Shown: positions 33,974 through 42,545, counted from the stretch's first letter. The stretch: 64,000 bases of DNA from VFMC01 sp050248155 (GCA_050248155.1 JBFWSW010000004.1:62001-126000); one strand, 5' to 3'. Numbers and translations: made by a program. Notes: generated by a model not told the origin, from the sequence alone.

Positions 33974-35722
33974 TCAGTCGTCGACGGTGGTTGCGTCGGC
34001 GTCGCCTTCGGTCGCGGCGTCGTCGGTGGCCATCGTGTCGTCGGCTGCCGTCGAGTTGTCGGTGGCCGCCGTGTCGTCGATGGCCTCGACCACCGTCAGC
34101 GCTTCGGGCGGTGCGATCGCGGTATCGACCACCGAGGTGGCTTCGTGCTCGGTCGCGGTGACGATGTCGGCGACGGTGTCGGGCTCGAGCTCGGTCACGG
34201 GCGTGGCGTCGGGCTCGCTCGCGAGCTCGATCGCTTCGTGCTCGTCCGGACCCGCGTCGGGCTCGGCCTCGGTCGCCGCCGGCGCAGGTTCGGGTGCACT
34301 GGGCGCGGCCGGCTCAGCCGGCTTCGGTTCGGGCGCGGGCCGTGCGGCCGCCGGCTTCGTCGGTGCCTTCGCCGTCTTGGCAGCAGGTTTTGCCGGCTTG
34401 GTCGGTCGGAGCGGCTTGGGAGCCGCAGCGCCCTGTCGCACCTCGATCCCGAACAGCTCGGCGATCTGGGGCAGCAGCGGGCCGAGCCGGGTGACCGTGG
34501 CGCGCAGGTCGTCGCTGACGGTCGGCGGGGCCGTCGTGGGCGTGACGTGCGCGCGGACCGGGCTGAAGGCGGCAGCCTCGAGCACGGCCGACCAGCGGTC
34601 GTTCAACGCGTCGGGTGTGAGCGACGCCGTCGTGGCGTCGGCGAGCCGCTTGGCGAGCTCGGGTGGGAAGCGGACGCCTGCCTTGGGCGGCTGCGACGAC
34701 AGCTTGAGCGCGCGGATGACGCGTCCGACGCCGAGCGCAGCGTCGATGTCGCCGTACCAGAGGTTGAGCTCCTTCTCCTGCTTGGCGGCGAGTGCCTGCT
34801 TGAGCTCGTCGGCGAGCACCCGAGTGCTCTCGTCCCTCGCAACCATCGGATCGTCGCCGGCGGCGACCACGCTGCGGAGGTCGCGCAGATCGAGATCGTC
34901 GATGTCCGCCTTGGCGGCGTCAGCGCGGTCGAGCCACTCGGCGACGCGCAGCTTGGGCAGCAGCTGCTCGGCGAGCGACACGAGGCCCGCGGCCGGGATC
35001 TCGTCCTTGCCCTCGGACTTCAAGCGGGCGTTCTGCTCGGCGACTGCTTGTCGCACGGCAGGGATGCCGCCTTGCAGCGCGCGCTCGGCGACGGCGCGTT
35101 GCTCCTCGGGGAGCTCGGCGAGCACGTGGTTGCGGTGGGCTCGGCCCGGCTTGAGGCGCTTTGCCTTGGGTCGCTGCGGGAGCTCGGGCGGTGGCGTGAA
35201 CTGGGGGCGCTGGCGGCGCTCGGGCCGCGGGCCACGCCGTTCGGCGGCGTCGCCCTCGCGGGGCGGTCGTCGGTGCGAGCCGGTGCGGTCGCGGTCGTCG
35301 CCCGGACGGCCGGACGGTGGCCGATCGCCGCGGGGCCGGTCGCCACGGTCCGAGCGGGGGCGGTCGGTGCGGGGGCGGTCGGTGCGGGGGCGGTCGCCGC
35401 GAGGGCGATCTCGACGATCGCCCCGGTCGCCGCGCTCGCGGCGAGCGAGCTGTTGGGTGACGGCCTCGAACGGCGTCGCGCTGGGCTTGAGCTCGAGCAA
35501 GCCACTCTTCTCGGAACGTCCCTTCGGGTCGACCGCGGACAGGATGGTGATGCCGTCGAGCTCGAACTCCGCTTCGGCGCGCAGGACGCTGCCCGGCTTC
35601 GATCCCGCGGGCAGCACCGAGCCGTCGACCACGCCCTTCGGTTCGCGAGCTCCCGCGGCGCGCCACGTGAACGAGCCGTCCGGGCGCGCGCTGGTGAGTT
35701 CGATGTCGATCCGTCGGGACAT
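33974..35722 (-). CDS. Arg/Asp-rich low-complexity protein with a conserved central domain, unknown function
   Basis: 582 aa in four parts. The first is an N-terminal beta-type domain (about 1-85, 'RIDIELTSARPDGSFTWRAA'). The second is a basic Arg/Asp/Pro-rich linker (about 100-175) with DRPRT repeats. The third is a helical central domain (about 190-430) starting near 'RNHVLAELPEEQRAVAERAL'. The last is a Pro/Ala/Glu/Thr-rich acidic tail (about 440-582). The Arg-rich linker resembles RNA-binding tails of bacterial RNA-processing proteins, so an RNA-related role is a reasonable guess but unproven. TACCGT lies 8 bases before the ATG, in a near-symmetric promoter shared with the divergent carbonic anhydrase. 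Confidence 0.7.
   Translation of the reverse strand: MSRRIDIELTSARPDGSFTWRAAGAREPKGVVDGSVLPAGSKPGSVLRAEAEFELDGITILSAVDPKGRSEKSGLLELKPSATPFEAVTQQLARRERGDRGDRRDRPRGDRPRTDRPRTDRPRSDRGDRPRGDRPPSGRPGDDRDRTGSHRRPPREGDAAERRGPRPERRQRPQFTPPPELPQRPKAKRLKPGRAHRNHVLAELPEEQRAVAERALQGGIPAVRQAVAEQNARLKSEGKDEIPAAGLVSLAEQLLPKLRVAEWLDRADAAKADIDDLDLRDLRSVVAAGDDPMVARDESTRVLADELKQALAAKQEKELNLWYGDIDAALGVGRVIRALKLSSQPPKAGVRFPPELAKRLADATTASLTPDALNDRWSAVLEAAAFSPVRAHVTPTTAPPTVSDDLRATVTRLGPLLPQIAELFGIEVRQGAAAPKPLRPTKPAKPAAKTAKAPTKPAAARPAPEPKPAEPAAPSAPEPAPAATEAEPDAGPDEHEAIELASEPDATPVTELEPDTVADIVTATEHEATSVVDTAIAPPEALTVVEAIDDTAATDNSTAADDTMATDDAATEGDADATTVDD
35354..35398. repeat. Three 15-base tandem repeats coding for DRPRT units
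   Basis: GCGGGGGCGGTCGGT occurs at 35354-35368 and 35369-35383, and with changed last bases at 35384-35398. Read on the reverse strand it encodes repeated Asp-Arg-Pro-Arg-Thr in the linker of the 33974-35722 protein. The period is a multiple of three, so copy-number change would keep the frame. Confidence 0.8.
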
Positions 35723-35729
35723 GGGCCAC

Positions 35730-35783
35730 CACGGTATCCGCAGCGACCTGTCTTCTGCACGATCAGGTCGGGGCGATACCGTG
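35730..35783. promoter_or_regulatory. Near-symmetric bidirectional promoter
   Basis: CACGGTAT (35730-35737) and ATACCGTG (35776-35783) form 8-base arms that carry the -10 boxes (TACCGT) for both divergent genes. Nested inside are CGACCTG (35744-35750) and CAGGTCG (35764-35770). The two pairs share almost the same centre, so one dimeric regulator or one melted region could serve both directions. Confidence 0.55.
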
Positions 35784-35788
35784 ACCCG

Positions 35789-36307
35789 GTGCCCCTCTAT
35801 GCACTCGGCGAACACGAACCGAAGATCCACCCCGACGCGTACGTCCATCCCGACGCGGTGATCATCGGTCAGGTCAGCATCGGCGCCGAGAGCTCCATCT
35901 GGCCGGGTGCCGTGCTGCGCGGCGACGACGGTTCGATCACGGTCGGGGCGCGCACCTCCATCCAGGACAACTGCGTGGTCCACACCACGCTCGAGCATCC
36001 GACCATGGTGGGTGACGACTGCGTGGTCGGGCACATGGTGCACCTCGAAGGGTGCGTCATCGAGTCAGGCGTGCTCGTCGGCAGCGGCTCGATCGTGTTG
36101 CATCGCGTGGTCGTGCACACCGGAGCCATCGTGGCCGCGAACGCCGTCCTGTTGAACGACACGGACGTGCCGTCGGGCGCGATCGCCGCGGGCGTGCCGG
36201 CGGTCATCAAGCCCGGCAAGGCGCGCGCCGAATCGATCACGGAAGGCGTTGCCAGCTACCGGGCCCGCGCGCGCAGGTATCGCGCCGAGCTCCGCCGCAT
36301 CGACTGA
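35789..36307 (+). CDS. Gamma-class carbonic anhydrase-like hexapeptide protein
   Basis: 172 aa left-handed beta-helix made of hexapeptide repeats ('IIGQVSIGAESSIWPGAVLR'), with the His-containing segment 'TTLEHPTMVGDDCVVGHMVH' that supplies the zinc ligands of the Cam/YrdA group. These proteins form trimers in the cytoplasm; some hydrate CO2 and others lack measurable activity. The GTG at 35789 is chosen because TACCGT lies 6 bases upstream and it gives the usual length. Its stop overlaps the next ATG by one base. Confidence 0.87.
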   Translation: MPLYALGEHEPKIHPDAYVHPDAVIIGQVSIGAESSIWPGAVLRGDDGSITVGARTSIQDNCVVHTTLEHPTMVGDDCVVGHMVHLEGCVIESGVLVGSGSIVLHRVVVHTGAIVAANAVLLNDTDVPSGAIAAGVPAVIKPGKARAESITEGVASYRARARRYRAELRRID

Positions 36308-37125
36308 TGCTGGCCCTCGTCGTCACGGTCGCGAGGGCCGAGGTGGAGGTCGCGAGTGACGTGCTGTGGTCGCTCGGTGCAGCCGCGGTCGAAGAGCGCG
36401 GCGACCGCGACGAGATCGAGCTGTGGACCGCACTTGGCGACGACAGAGCATCCGTCGAGCACGCCGTGGGCCCGGCGTTCGCCGGTCGGCGCGTCTCGTG
36501 GCGCTTCGAGACCGTCGACGAGTCCGTCGCCGACACGTGGCGGTCGTTCGCCACCGCCACATGGGTCGACGACGATCTGGTGGTCGTCCCCGCGTGGCAG
36601 CCGGTACCACAGCTGGCCGACGGCGTCGTCGCCGTGCACATCGACCCGGGTGTCACCTTCGGCGCGGGCGATCACCCGACCACGGTGCTCTCGCTGCGCG
36701 CGATGCGCCGAGTGCTGCACCCCGGCGCCACGGTGCTCGACGTCGGCTGTGGCTCGGGTGTGCTCGCGGTGGCCGCCGCCATGCTCGGAGCGCGGATCGC
36801 GACGGGCGTCGACATCTCACCCGCTGCGGTCCCGAGCACACTCGAGAACGCGTTGCGGAACGGCGTCGGCGATCGAGTGGTGGCGTCGACGGCCCCACTC
36901 GACGACGTCGACGAGGCCGTCGACCTGGTCGTCGCGAACATCTTGGCGCCGACGCTGATCGAGCTGTCCTCCCATCTCCTCCGCCTCGTCGCTCCCGACG
37001 GCGCGTTGGTGATCAGCGGCGTCCTCGCCGGACGATTCGACCACGTCGTCCGTGCGCTCGCTCCGCTCCGGGTCGAGCGCGTCGATCAGCTCGATGGTTG
37101 GGCGGCGGTCACGCTTCGTCGCTGA
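36307..37125 (+). CDS. prmA: Ribosomal protein L11 methyltransferase-like enzyme
   Basis: 272 aa. A small N-terminal domain (about 1-70) precedes the SAM domain with 'DPGVTFGAGDHPTTVLSLRA' (about 116-135) and motif I VLDVGCGSG (about 144-152). 'VVANILAP' provides the NPPY-like catalytic segment of PrmA (N-I-L-A-P). The usual FGTGxHPTT reads FGAGDHPTT here. It would trimethylate L11. The gene starts at the last base of the carbonic anhydrase stop, and its end overlaps the convergent kinase gene by 17 bases. Confidence 0.87.
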   Translation: MLALVVTVARAEVEVASDVLWSLGAAAVEERGDRDEIELWTALGDDRASVEHAVGPAFAGRRVSWRFETVDESVADTWRSFATATWVDDDLVVVPAWQPVPQLADGVVAVHIDPGVTFGAGDHPTTVLSLRAMRRVLHPGATVLDVGCGSGVLAVAAAMLGARIATGVDISPAAVPSTLENALRNGVGDRVVASTAPLDDVDEAVDLVVANILAPTLIELSSHLLRLVAPDGALVISGVLAGRFDHVVRALAPLRVERVDQLDGWAAVTLRR

Positions 37126-38011
37126 ACGTGCTCGCGTCGAGCAACGCGAGCACTTCGCCGATCACCGGCACGGAGGGCACTGCGCCGGCGCGCGTCGTGC
37201 TGATCGCCGCGGCAGCAGATGCGAAGCGCAACGCCTCCTCGATCGGCTCGCCGGCTGCGAGGCGGGCGCACAGCGCTCCACAGAAGGTGTCGCCGGCCGC
37301 GGTGGTGTCGCGCGCGTCGACGCGGAACGGTGCGATCGGCACGGTACCGGCGCGGGTGGTGAGCCTCGCCCCGTCGGCGCCGCGAGTGGTGACGATGGCG
37401 CGCGCGCCGAGGTCGAGCAGGGCTGCAGCGCCGCCGAGGAGCTCGGCCTCGTGCTCGTTGGGCACGACGACGTCGCAGAGCTCGAGCAGCGAGCGGTCGA
37501 GCGGCTGCGCGGGCGCCGGATTGAGGACCGTGATCGCGCCGGCATCACGAGCGAGGCGGAACGCGCTGGTGATCGCGTCGAGGGGCACCTCGAGCTGCGC
37601 GAGGGCGACACGACACGGGGGCAGGGCTTCGACAGCGACCGTCGCGTTCGCTCCGGGCACCACGATGATCGAGTTCTCGCCGTCGTCGGCGACTCCGATG
37701 AGGGCTCGACCGGTCGGCACGCCGTCGCGGCGAGGGACGAAGGTCGTGTCGATGCCGTCGTGGTGCATCACGTCGAGCAGGACCGCGCCGGCGTTGTCGC
37801 CACCGACCGCCGACACGAAGGCCGTGCGCGCGCCGGCCCGTGCCGCTGCCACCGCCTGGTTCAGCCCCTTGCCGCCGGCGTGCTCGGCGAAGTCGCGGCC
37901 GAGCACGGTCTCGCCGGGCGCCGGCAGGCGGCTCGTGGTGGCGACAAGGTCGAGGTTGGCGCTGCCGATCACGCAGACGGCGAACGTTGAGTTTTCCGGT
38001 GTGGAGGTCAT
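37109..38011 (-). CDS. Ribokinase-like PfkB sugar kinase
   Basis: 300 aa. 'GSANLDLVATTSRLPAPGET' (about 16-35), the glycine pair 'HAGGKGLNQAVAAARAGA' (about 44-61) and the catalytic 'TTAAGDTFCGALCARL' with anion hole GD (about 244-259) are characteristic of ribokinases. It phosphorylates ribose or a related sugar or nucleoside with ATP. Its ATG overlaps the stop of the upstream kinase-fold gene by 4 bases, so both are coupled. Its end overlaps prmA by 17 bases on the other strand. The specificity is inferred from overall similarity only. Confidence 0.85.
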   Translation of the reverse strand: MTSTPENSTFAVCVIGSANLDLVATTSRLPAPGETVLGRDFAEHAGGKGLNQAVAAARAGARTAFVSAVGGDNAGAVLLDVMHHDGIDTTFVPRRDGVPTGRALIGVADDGENSIIVVPGANATVAVEALPPCRVALAQLEVPLDAITSAFRLARDAGAITVLNPAPAQPLDRSLLELCDVVVPNEHEAELLGGAAALLDLGARAIVTTRGADGARLTTRAGTVPIAPFRVDARDTTAAGDTFCGALCARLAAGEPIEEALRFASAAAAISTTRAGAVPSVPVIGEVLALLDASTFSDEA

Positions 38012-39075
38012 GGCAGGTCGAAGAGCGGCGAGAAGTCGAGCTGGTCGAAGGCCGGTAGGTAGGTGCGGACGGCATCGCGGCGGAACGTCGTGCACAGATC
38101 GGGGCGGAAGAACCGCGCGCCCTCGCGCACGACGTAGTTCAGGATGAAGAAGCGGTACACCTCGGGGAGGAACCGGAGCTCGTCCCGCGACAGGGGGAAC
38201 ACCTGCCGGTACGCCTGCACGAGGGCGAGGAACGTCGGCTCGATGAGCGTGTGCGCGCCGTAGGTGAAGCGAGTGCGGTCGCCGGTGCGGCTCGAGACGC
38301 GGGACAGGAAGTAGAAGTCGAGCAGCCGTGGCTCGATGCGGAACCAGTCGTAGTCCCATCGGCTGAACAGGCGGAAGCCGTTGGGCGCCGGCGTGATGGA
38401 GAAGTTGCCGAGGTTCCAGTCGATGAGCACGGGGATCTTGTCCCACTCGTCGTAGCCGAGCTCGACGAGTCGCTCGAGGAACTCGTGCGTGTGCCTCCAC
38501 AAGAGGCCGATCGCCTCCGGGGGCAGGTCGAAGTTGCGTGGCGCGAACGGGCTCTCGAGCAGGTCGAGCAGGTGGATCGCATCGCTCTTGATCGTCTTCG
38601 AGCTGCCGGGGATGTGGCGGGCCAGTTCCGTGCAGGCGAGGTGGAACTCGGCGAGCTCGCGGCCGAGGTTCTCGACGAGGCCGACGTCGAGCACCCGGGG
38701 GAGCGCCTCACCTCTCGGCACGTCGTCGTAGAACACGGCCCACATCGTGCGGTCGTACCACGTGAAGATCTGCTGATGACCACCGTCGTCGAGGTCGGGG
38801 CGCAGCCACACGTCGGCCAACATCCCGGCAAAGCGCGTGCCGTCGAGGAGCGAGGCGCACTGGCGGAGCCGCTCGTGGTCCTCGAGGAACAAGAAGTACG
38901 ACCCGTAGGACGACACCTTGCAGACGAAGGTGCTCCGATCGTCGAGGTGCACGCGGTACACGCGGTTCGTCGACACGTTCGCGCTGACCTCGTCGAGCCC
39001 GACGATCGTCCGAGCGTCGTGATAGGCCTCCCACGCGGCGTGGACGGCCCGCCGGTGGACGTCGGGGCCCTGCAT
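38008..39075 (-). CDS. Aminoglycoside-phosphotransferase-fold kinase, unknown substrate
   Basis: 355 aa. The catalytic loop 'VLIDWNLGNFSI' (D...N) and the metal-binding 'WDYDWFRIEPRLLDFYFLSR' identify the APH/choline-kinase fold. An N-lobe Lys lies in 'STFVCKVSSYGSYF'. The usual HxD of APH proteins is replaced by L-I-D. Such proteins phosphorylate small molecules such as sugars, amino alcohols or antibiotics. The ATG at 39075 is preferred over an in-frame GTG at 39081 because TACGCT lies 7 bases upstream. Its coupling with the ribokinase-type gene suggests two kinases acting on related metabolites (inference). Confidence 0.75.
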   Translation of the reverse strand: MQGPDVHRRAVHAAWEAYHDARTIVGLDEVSANVSTNRVYRVHLDDRSTFVCKVSSYGSYFLFLEDHERLRQCASLLDGTRFAGMLADVWLRPDLDDGGHQQIFTWYDRTMWAVFYDDVPRGEALPRVLDVGLVENLGRELAEFHLACTELARHIPGSSKTIKSDAIHLLDLLESPFAPRNFDLPPEAIGLLWRHTHEFLERLVELGYDEWDKIPVLIDWNLGNFSITPAPNGFRLFSRWDYDWFRIEPRLLDFYFLSRVSSRTGDRTRFTYGAHTLIEPTFLALVQAYRQVFPLSRDELRFLPEVYRFFILNYVVREGARFFRPDLCTTFRRDAVRTYLPAFDQLDFSPLFDLP

Positions 39076-39114
39076 GGCCACGAGCGTAGAGGCGGGCGTG
39101 CGGGACGCGATGGG

Positions 39115-39420
39115 TCAGCTGGCGTCGCGCGCCCGCACGCCGATCGGCGCGATCAGGCGGAAGCCCGCCTCGTGACGCTCGTCCTCGCTCTCGGCGCCCC
39201 AGAACCCGTACTCGTGGTTGGTGCGGGCGAACTCGCGGCAGGTGTCCACCGCCGGGCACGACCCGCAGATGGCGCGAGCGGTGGCCTCGCGTCGCTCTCG
39301 GGCCTGTGGTCGTTCGGCAGGGGAGGGGAAGAACAGGTGCGTCAAGCCCTTGCAGGCCGCGGCATCCATCCAGCGATCGTCGGTCAGTTGCCGGTGGAAG
39401 AGCGCCTCTACCGCGGCCAT
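39115..39420 (-). CDS. WhiB-family [4Fe-4S] transcription factor
   Basis: 101 aa. The four cluster cysteines are C23 ('DAAACKG'), C52, C55 and C61 ('ICGSCPAVDTC'), followed by the turn 'YGFWGAESEDER', a variant of the G-[VI]-W-G-G motif, and a basic C-terminus. WhiB proteins act with sigma factors as redox- or NO-sensitive regulators and are confined to Actinobacteria and their phages. The ATG at 39420 is supported by an AGAGGGGG Shine-Dalgarno. A strong promoter with a palindrome lies 95-125 bases upstream. The specific subclass (WhiB1 to WhiB7) was not determined. Confidence 0.92.
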   Translation of the reverse strand: MAAVEALFHRQLTDDRWMDAAACKGLTHLFFPSPAERPQARERREATARAICGSCPAVDTCREFARTNHEYGFWGAESEDERHEAGFRLIAPIGVRARDAS

Positions 39421-39513
39421 GGAACCCCCTCTGTCCAGAGACTGTCGATCCACCGCCCCCGACCCCTCCCCTCAGAGGTCCCTCACGGGCTCGATCAGCG
39501 GCGGCTCGAGCAC

Positions 39514-39544
39514 ACAGTAGAAGGAATTGACTGGCGAGTCAATT
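39514..39544 (-). promoter_or_regulatory. whiB promoter with palindrome over the -35 box
   Basis: On the reverse strand TTGACT (39542-39537), a 17-base spacer and TACTGT (39519-39514) make the best sigma-70-type promoter in the window. The -35 lies in a perfect palindrome, AATTGACT-GGCG-AGTCAATT (39525-39544), so a dimeric regulator could block it. The 5' leader would be about 85 bases. The palindrome also sits 11 bases after the threonine-aldolase stop and might act as a hairpin there. Confidence 0.72.
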
Positions 39545-39555
39545 GTAGGCAGCAA

Positions 39556-40641
39556 TCAAATCGCGGACCGCCGTCCGGACGTCACGGCGGCCGCGACGCC
39601 GGCGGCGAAACGCTGCACGTCGACCGGAGTGGTGTCCCACGAGGTCATCCATCGCACCTGGTAGCGGCCATCTTCGCGGTGCGTGTCCCAGTCCCAGAAG
39701 AAGCACCACTCGCGAAGCGGTTCGACGACGTGCGGCGGCAGGACGGGGAAGACGCTGTTCACCGCGGGCGATCCCGCGTACTCGACGCCCGGGAGGTGGG
39801 CGGTGGCGTCGTGGAGGCGCATGGCCATCTCGTTGGCATGGGTCGCGAGGCGGATCCAGAGGTCGTCGTGCAACAAGGCGTTGAACTGCGCGGCGACGAA
39901 CCGCATCTTCGAGGGGAGCTGGGTGACCATCTTGCGGACGAAGTGGGCGCGCGCTGCGAGCGTGGGGCTCAGGAACACAACGGCCTCGCCGAACGCCATG
40001 CCTGCCTTGGTGCCACCGAAGCTGACGACATCGACGCCTGCATCGACGGTGAACGCCCGCAGCGCGTCGACCGAGCCGCCGAGCGCGGCGGTGGCGTTCG
40101 CGATGCGAGCGCCATCGAGGTGCACGGTCATGCCCATGCGGTGAGCTGCGTCGCAGAGCGCAGCGATCTCGTCGGCCGAGTACACGGTGCCGAGCTCGGT
40201 GCTCTGCGTGATCGACAGCACGCCCGGTTGCGCGTGGTGCTGCACGCCGACGAGGTGCGTGAGCGAGTCGAGCTGCTCGGGGACGAGCTTGCCGTCGTCG
40301 CACGTCAGCGTGATGAGCTTCGAGCCGACGATCCGCTCCGGTGCCCCGGTCTCGTCGACGGCGATGTGGGCCCAGTTCGAGCACACGACGGCGTCGGCCG
40401 GTCGGGCCATCGCCGCCAGAGCGAGCACGTTGGCGCCGGTGCCGTTCCACACGAGGAGGGTCGTCGCGCTCGGGCCGAACAGGTCACGGAAGCGGCTCTC
40501 CGCCTCGGCGGTCCACGTGTCGTCGCCGTAGGCGAGCGCGTGTCCACGGTTCGCGTCCACGAGTGCTTCCATCACGAGCGGGTGCGCTCCGGCGGCGTTG
40601 TCGCTGGCGAAGGCGCACGACGGGGGCGGGGGGAGCTGCAT
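39556..40641 (-). CDS. Low-specificity threonine aldolase-like PLP enzyme
   Basis: 361 aa fold-type-I PLP enzyme. 'DNAAGAHPLVMEAL' (about 14-27), 'TVHLDGARIANATAALG' (about 171-187, the PLP Asp) and the Schiff-base Lys in 'VVSFGGTKAGMAFGEA' (about 205-220) match threonine aldolases, which split threonine or beta-hydroxy amino acids to glycine plus an aldehyde. A CATACT box lies 6 bases before the ATG. There is no operon partner. Stereospecificity is not determinable. Confidence 0.87.
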   Translation of the reverse strand: MQLPPPPSCAFASDNAAGAHPLVMEALVDANRGHALAYGDDTWTAEAESRFRDLFGPSATTLLVWNGTGANVLALAAMARPADAVVCSNWAHIAVDETGAPERIVGSKLITLTCDDGKLVPEQLDSLTHLVGVQHHAQPGVLSITQSTELGTVYSADEIAALCDAAHRMGMTVHLDGARIANATAALGGSVDALRAFTVDAGVDVVSFGGTKAGMAFGEAVVFLSPTLAARAHFVRKMVTQLPSKMRFVAAQFNALLHDDLWIRLATHANEMAMRLHDATAHLPGVEYAGSPAVNSVFPVLPPHVVEPLREWCFFWDWDTHREDGRYQVRWMTSWDTTPVDVQRFAAGVAAAVTSGRRSAI

Positions 40642-40659
40642 CGGGCCAGTATGGCCGGA

Positions 40660-41307
40660 TCAGGACGACGGCACGATGCCGTCGAGCAAGCGCTCGAGTG
40701 CGGCGACGAAGCGATCCTCGGCCGACCCTCGGTAGAGGTGTGACGCCACTCGGCGAGAAGCCGGGAAGCTCGACGGCAGCGCCGCATACGCAGTGCGCCA
40801 CTCCTGGTATCGAGCCTGGCGCTCGGCTGGCTCCAGCGCATGCACGGCGGCGTCGATCGTCGCCGAGCCGACCGTCAACTCGATCACGCTGTGGTAGGCG
40901 AGCGCTGCCGCGCGCGGTGCCAGGTCGGCGCGGAGGAACTGCTGCAGCAACGCCTCGGTGATCGCGAACTCGGCGTCGGCGAGCGGGGGAGCGTCGCGCA
41001 CCGAGGCAGCGAGGTGCGGGTGCTGCAGCAGCGCCCCACGCACCCGCGAGCAGACGGTGACGACGACGACACGCCAGTCGGCATCGCGATCGATGTCCGT
41101 GGTGGCATCGCCCAGCAGCCGATCGCCGACGGCGCGAAGCAGCTCGCCCTTGTCGCGGAAGTGGCGGTACACAGCGGTGGCGTCGGCGTGCAGCAGCTCG
41201 CCGAGGCGTCGCATCGTGAACGCGTCGGCGCCCGACGTGCCGATCAGCTCGATCGTCGCGTCGACGATCGCCGTGCGGCTCAGCGGGGCGCGCACGGCAG
41301 GGCTCAC
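40660..41307 (-). CDS. TetR-family regulator (TetR_C-like)
   Basis: 215 aa. The HTH is 'FTMRRLGELLHADATAVYRH' at about residues 28-47, followed by FRDKGELLRAV. The C-terminal domain is helical and resembles the TetR_C group (LAYHSVIELTVGSATID). The GTG start overlaps the stop of the acyl-CoA dehydrogenase-like gene (GTGA), so regulator and enzyme are co-translated. The palindrome at 42546-42560, upstream of that enzyme and its divergent partner, is the obvious candidate target (inference). Confidence 0.87.
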   Translation of the reverse strand: MSPAVRAPLSRTAIVDATIELIGTSGADAFTMRRLGELLHADATAVYRHFRDKGELLRAVGDRLLGDATTDIDRDADWRVVVVTVCSRVRGALLQHPHLAASVRDAPPLADAEFAITEALLQQFLRADLAPRAAALAYHSVIELTVGSATIDAAVHALEPAERQARYQEWRTAYAALPSSFPASRRVASHLYRGSAEDRFVAALERLLDGIVPSS

Positions 41308-42521
41308 GATGGCGACTCGTCGTACAGGCGAGCGCGACCGAGGCGTTCGAGGCACACCTCGGCGCTCCACGGCAGCATCGTGCTGCCCAGCCGGGCGTCG
41401 CGGTACATCCGCTCGAGCGGGAGCGTCTTCAGCATCGACTGGCCGCCGCACACGCGGATCGCGAGCGACGCGACCTCCGCTGCGTGCTCCATGACGGTGG
41501 TCGCGGCCGCCCAGCCGGTGATGAGGTCGTCCTCCGTCGGATCGATCGTGGCGTTGTCGACGGCGGCGTAGAGCAGGGCACGCGACTGCTCGCGCCGCAG
41601 CTGCATCTGCGCCCACCCGAGCTGCTTCACCGGGTGGTCGCGGCGTGCGCCGGCGGCCTGTCCCGGCAGCTCGCCACGCAGGTACGCCGCGGTGGTGTCG
41701 AGGATGCCGCCGGTCAGGCCGAGGTAGCTCGGGCAGAGGGACAGGAAGAGCCATGGGTACCGCAGCGCGGCCTGGTTGTACGCACCCTCGGGCATCCACT
41801 CGTTCGCCGCAGGGACGAACGCATCGCGCATCAGCAGGGTGCGTGACACCGTGCCCCGCATGCCGAGCGGATCCCAGTCGTCGACGATCTCGACGCCTGC
41901 TGCGTCGGCCGGGACACCGAGGAGGCGGATCTCGTCGGACCCGGGCTCCTGGCAGGTCACGTTGTAGAAGGTTGCGGCGCCGCTGAGCGACGCGAAGATC
42001 TTCCGCCCGGTCACCATCCAGCCGCCTTCGACCGGCACAGCGCGAGTCGACACGCCCGAGGTCGCGCCGGGAGCGAGGCCCTCCGAGAACGGCTGGCTGT
42101 GGATGTCGCCGCGCTCGACGACACCTCGGTACATCGCCGCACGGATCTCGTCGTGGTGATCGCGGTCGGCCGCGTCGAGGTCGAGCAGGTCGGCCACCTC
42201 GCCGCACCACAGCATCGTCGCGTTGTGCATGTTGAAGGTGAGCGCCGTGGCACCGCAGTACCGGCCCACCTCCTCGCTGACGCGCACGTAGTCGGCGTAG
42301 GTCGCGCCCAGACCGCCGTGCTCACGTGGGACGCACACCGCGAGGAGGCCCGCGTCGCGGAAGTCGGCGAAGTTGTCGAAGGGGAACGATGCCTCACGGT
42401 CGTGCACCACGGCACGCTCACGGATCGCGGGGCCGAGTGCCCTGACGAGACCGACGACGTGATCACGGAAGGCTGCGGTGCCGGGCGGTGGGAGATCGCG
42501 CATCTCTGCATCGTCCTCCAT
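41304..42521 (-). CDS. Acyl-CoA dehydrogenase-family flavoprotein
   Basis: 405 aa with the three-part ACAD fold: an N-terminal helical domain to about 120, a beta domain (about 120-235, 'GGWMVTGRKIFASLSGAATF') and a C-terminal helical domain ('QLGWAQMQLRREQSRALLYA'). 'CVPREHGGLGATYADYVRVS' is the conserved segment before the substrate pocket. A catalytic Glu at the classical position is not evident, so it may be a flavin monooxygenase or desulfurisation-type member rather than a beta-oxidation enzyme. It is divergent from an alpha/beta hydrolase and NicX-like dioxygenase and shares their regulatory region. Alternative ATG at 42503. Confidence 0.8.
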   Translation of the reverse strand: MEDDAEMRDLPPPGTAAFRDHVVGLVRALGPAIRERAVVHDREASFPFDNFADFRDAGLLAVCVPREHGGLGATYADYVRVSEEVGRYCGATALTFNMHNATMLWCGEVADLLDLDAADRDHHDEIRAAMYRGVVERGDIHSQPFSEGLAPGATSGVSTRAVPVEGGWMVTGRKIFASLSGAATFYNVTCQEPGSDEIRLLGVPADAAGVEIVDDWDPLGMRGTVSRTLLMRDAFVPAANEWMPEGAYNQAALRYPWLFLSLCPSYLGLTGGILDTTAAYLRGELPGQAAGARRDHPVKQLGWAQMQLRREQSRALLYAAVDNATIDPTEDDLITGWAAATTVMEHAAEVASLAIRVCGGQSMLKTLPLERMYRDARLGSTMLPWSAEVCLERLGRARLYDESPS

Positions 42522-42545
42522 CCGAGCGCGGAAGTCAACGACGTT

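Noticed and set aside
37109..37125. Overlap of prmA and the ribokinase-type gene as a possible misassembly or frameshift
   Set aside because: Both proteins have complete C-termini. A 17-base convergent overlap is ordinary in compact genomes.
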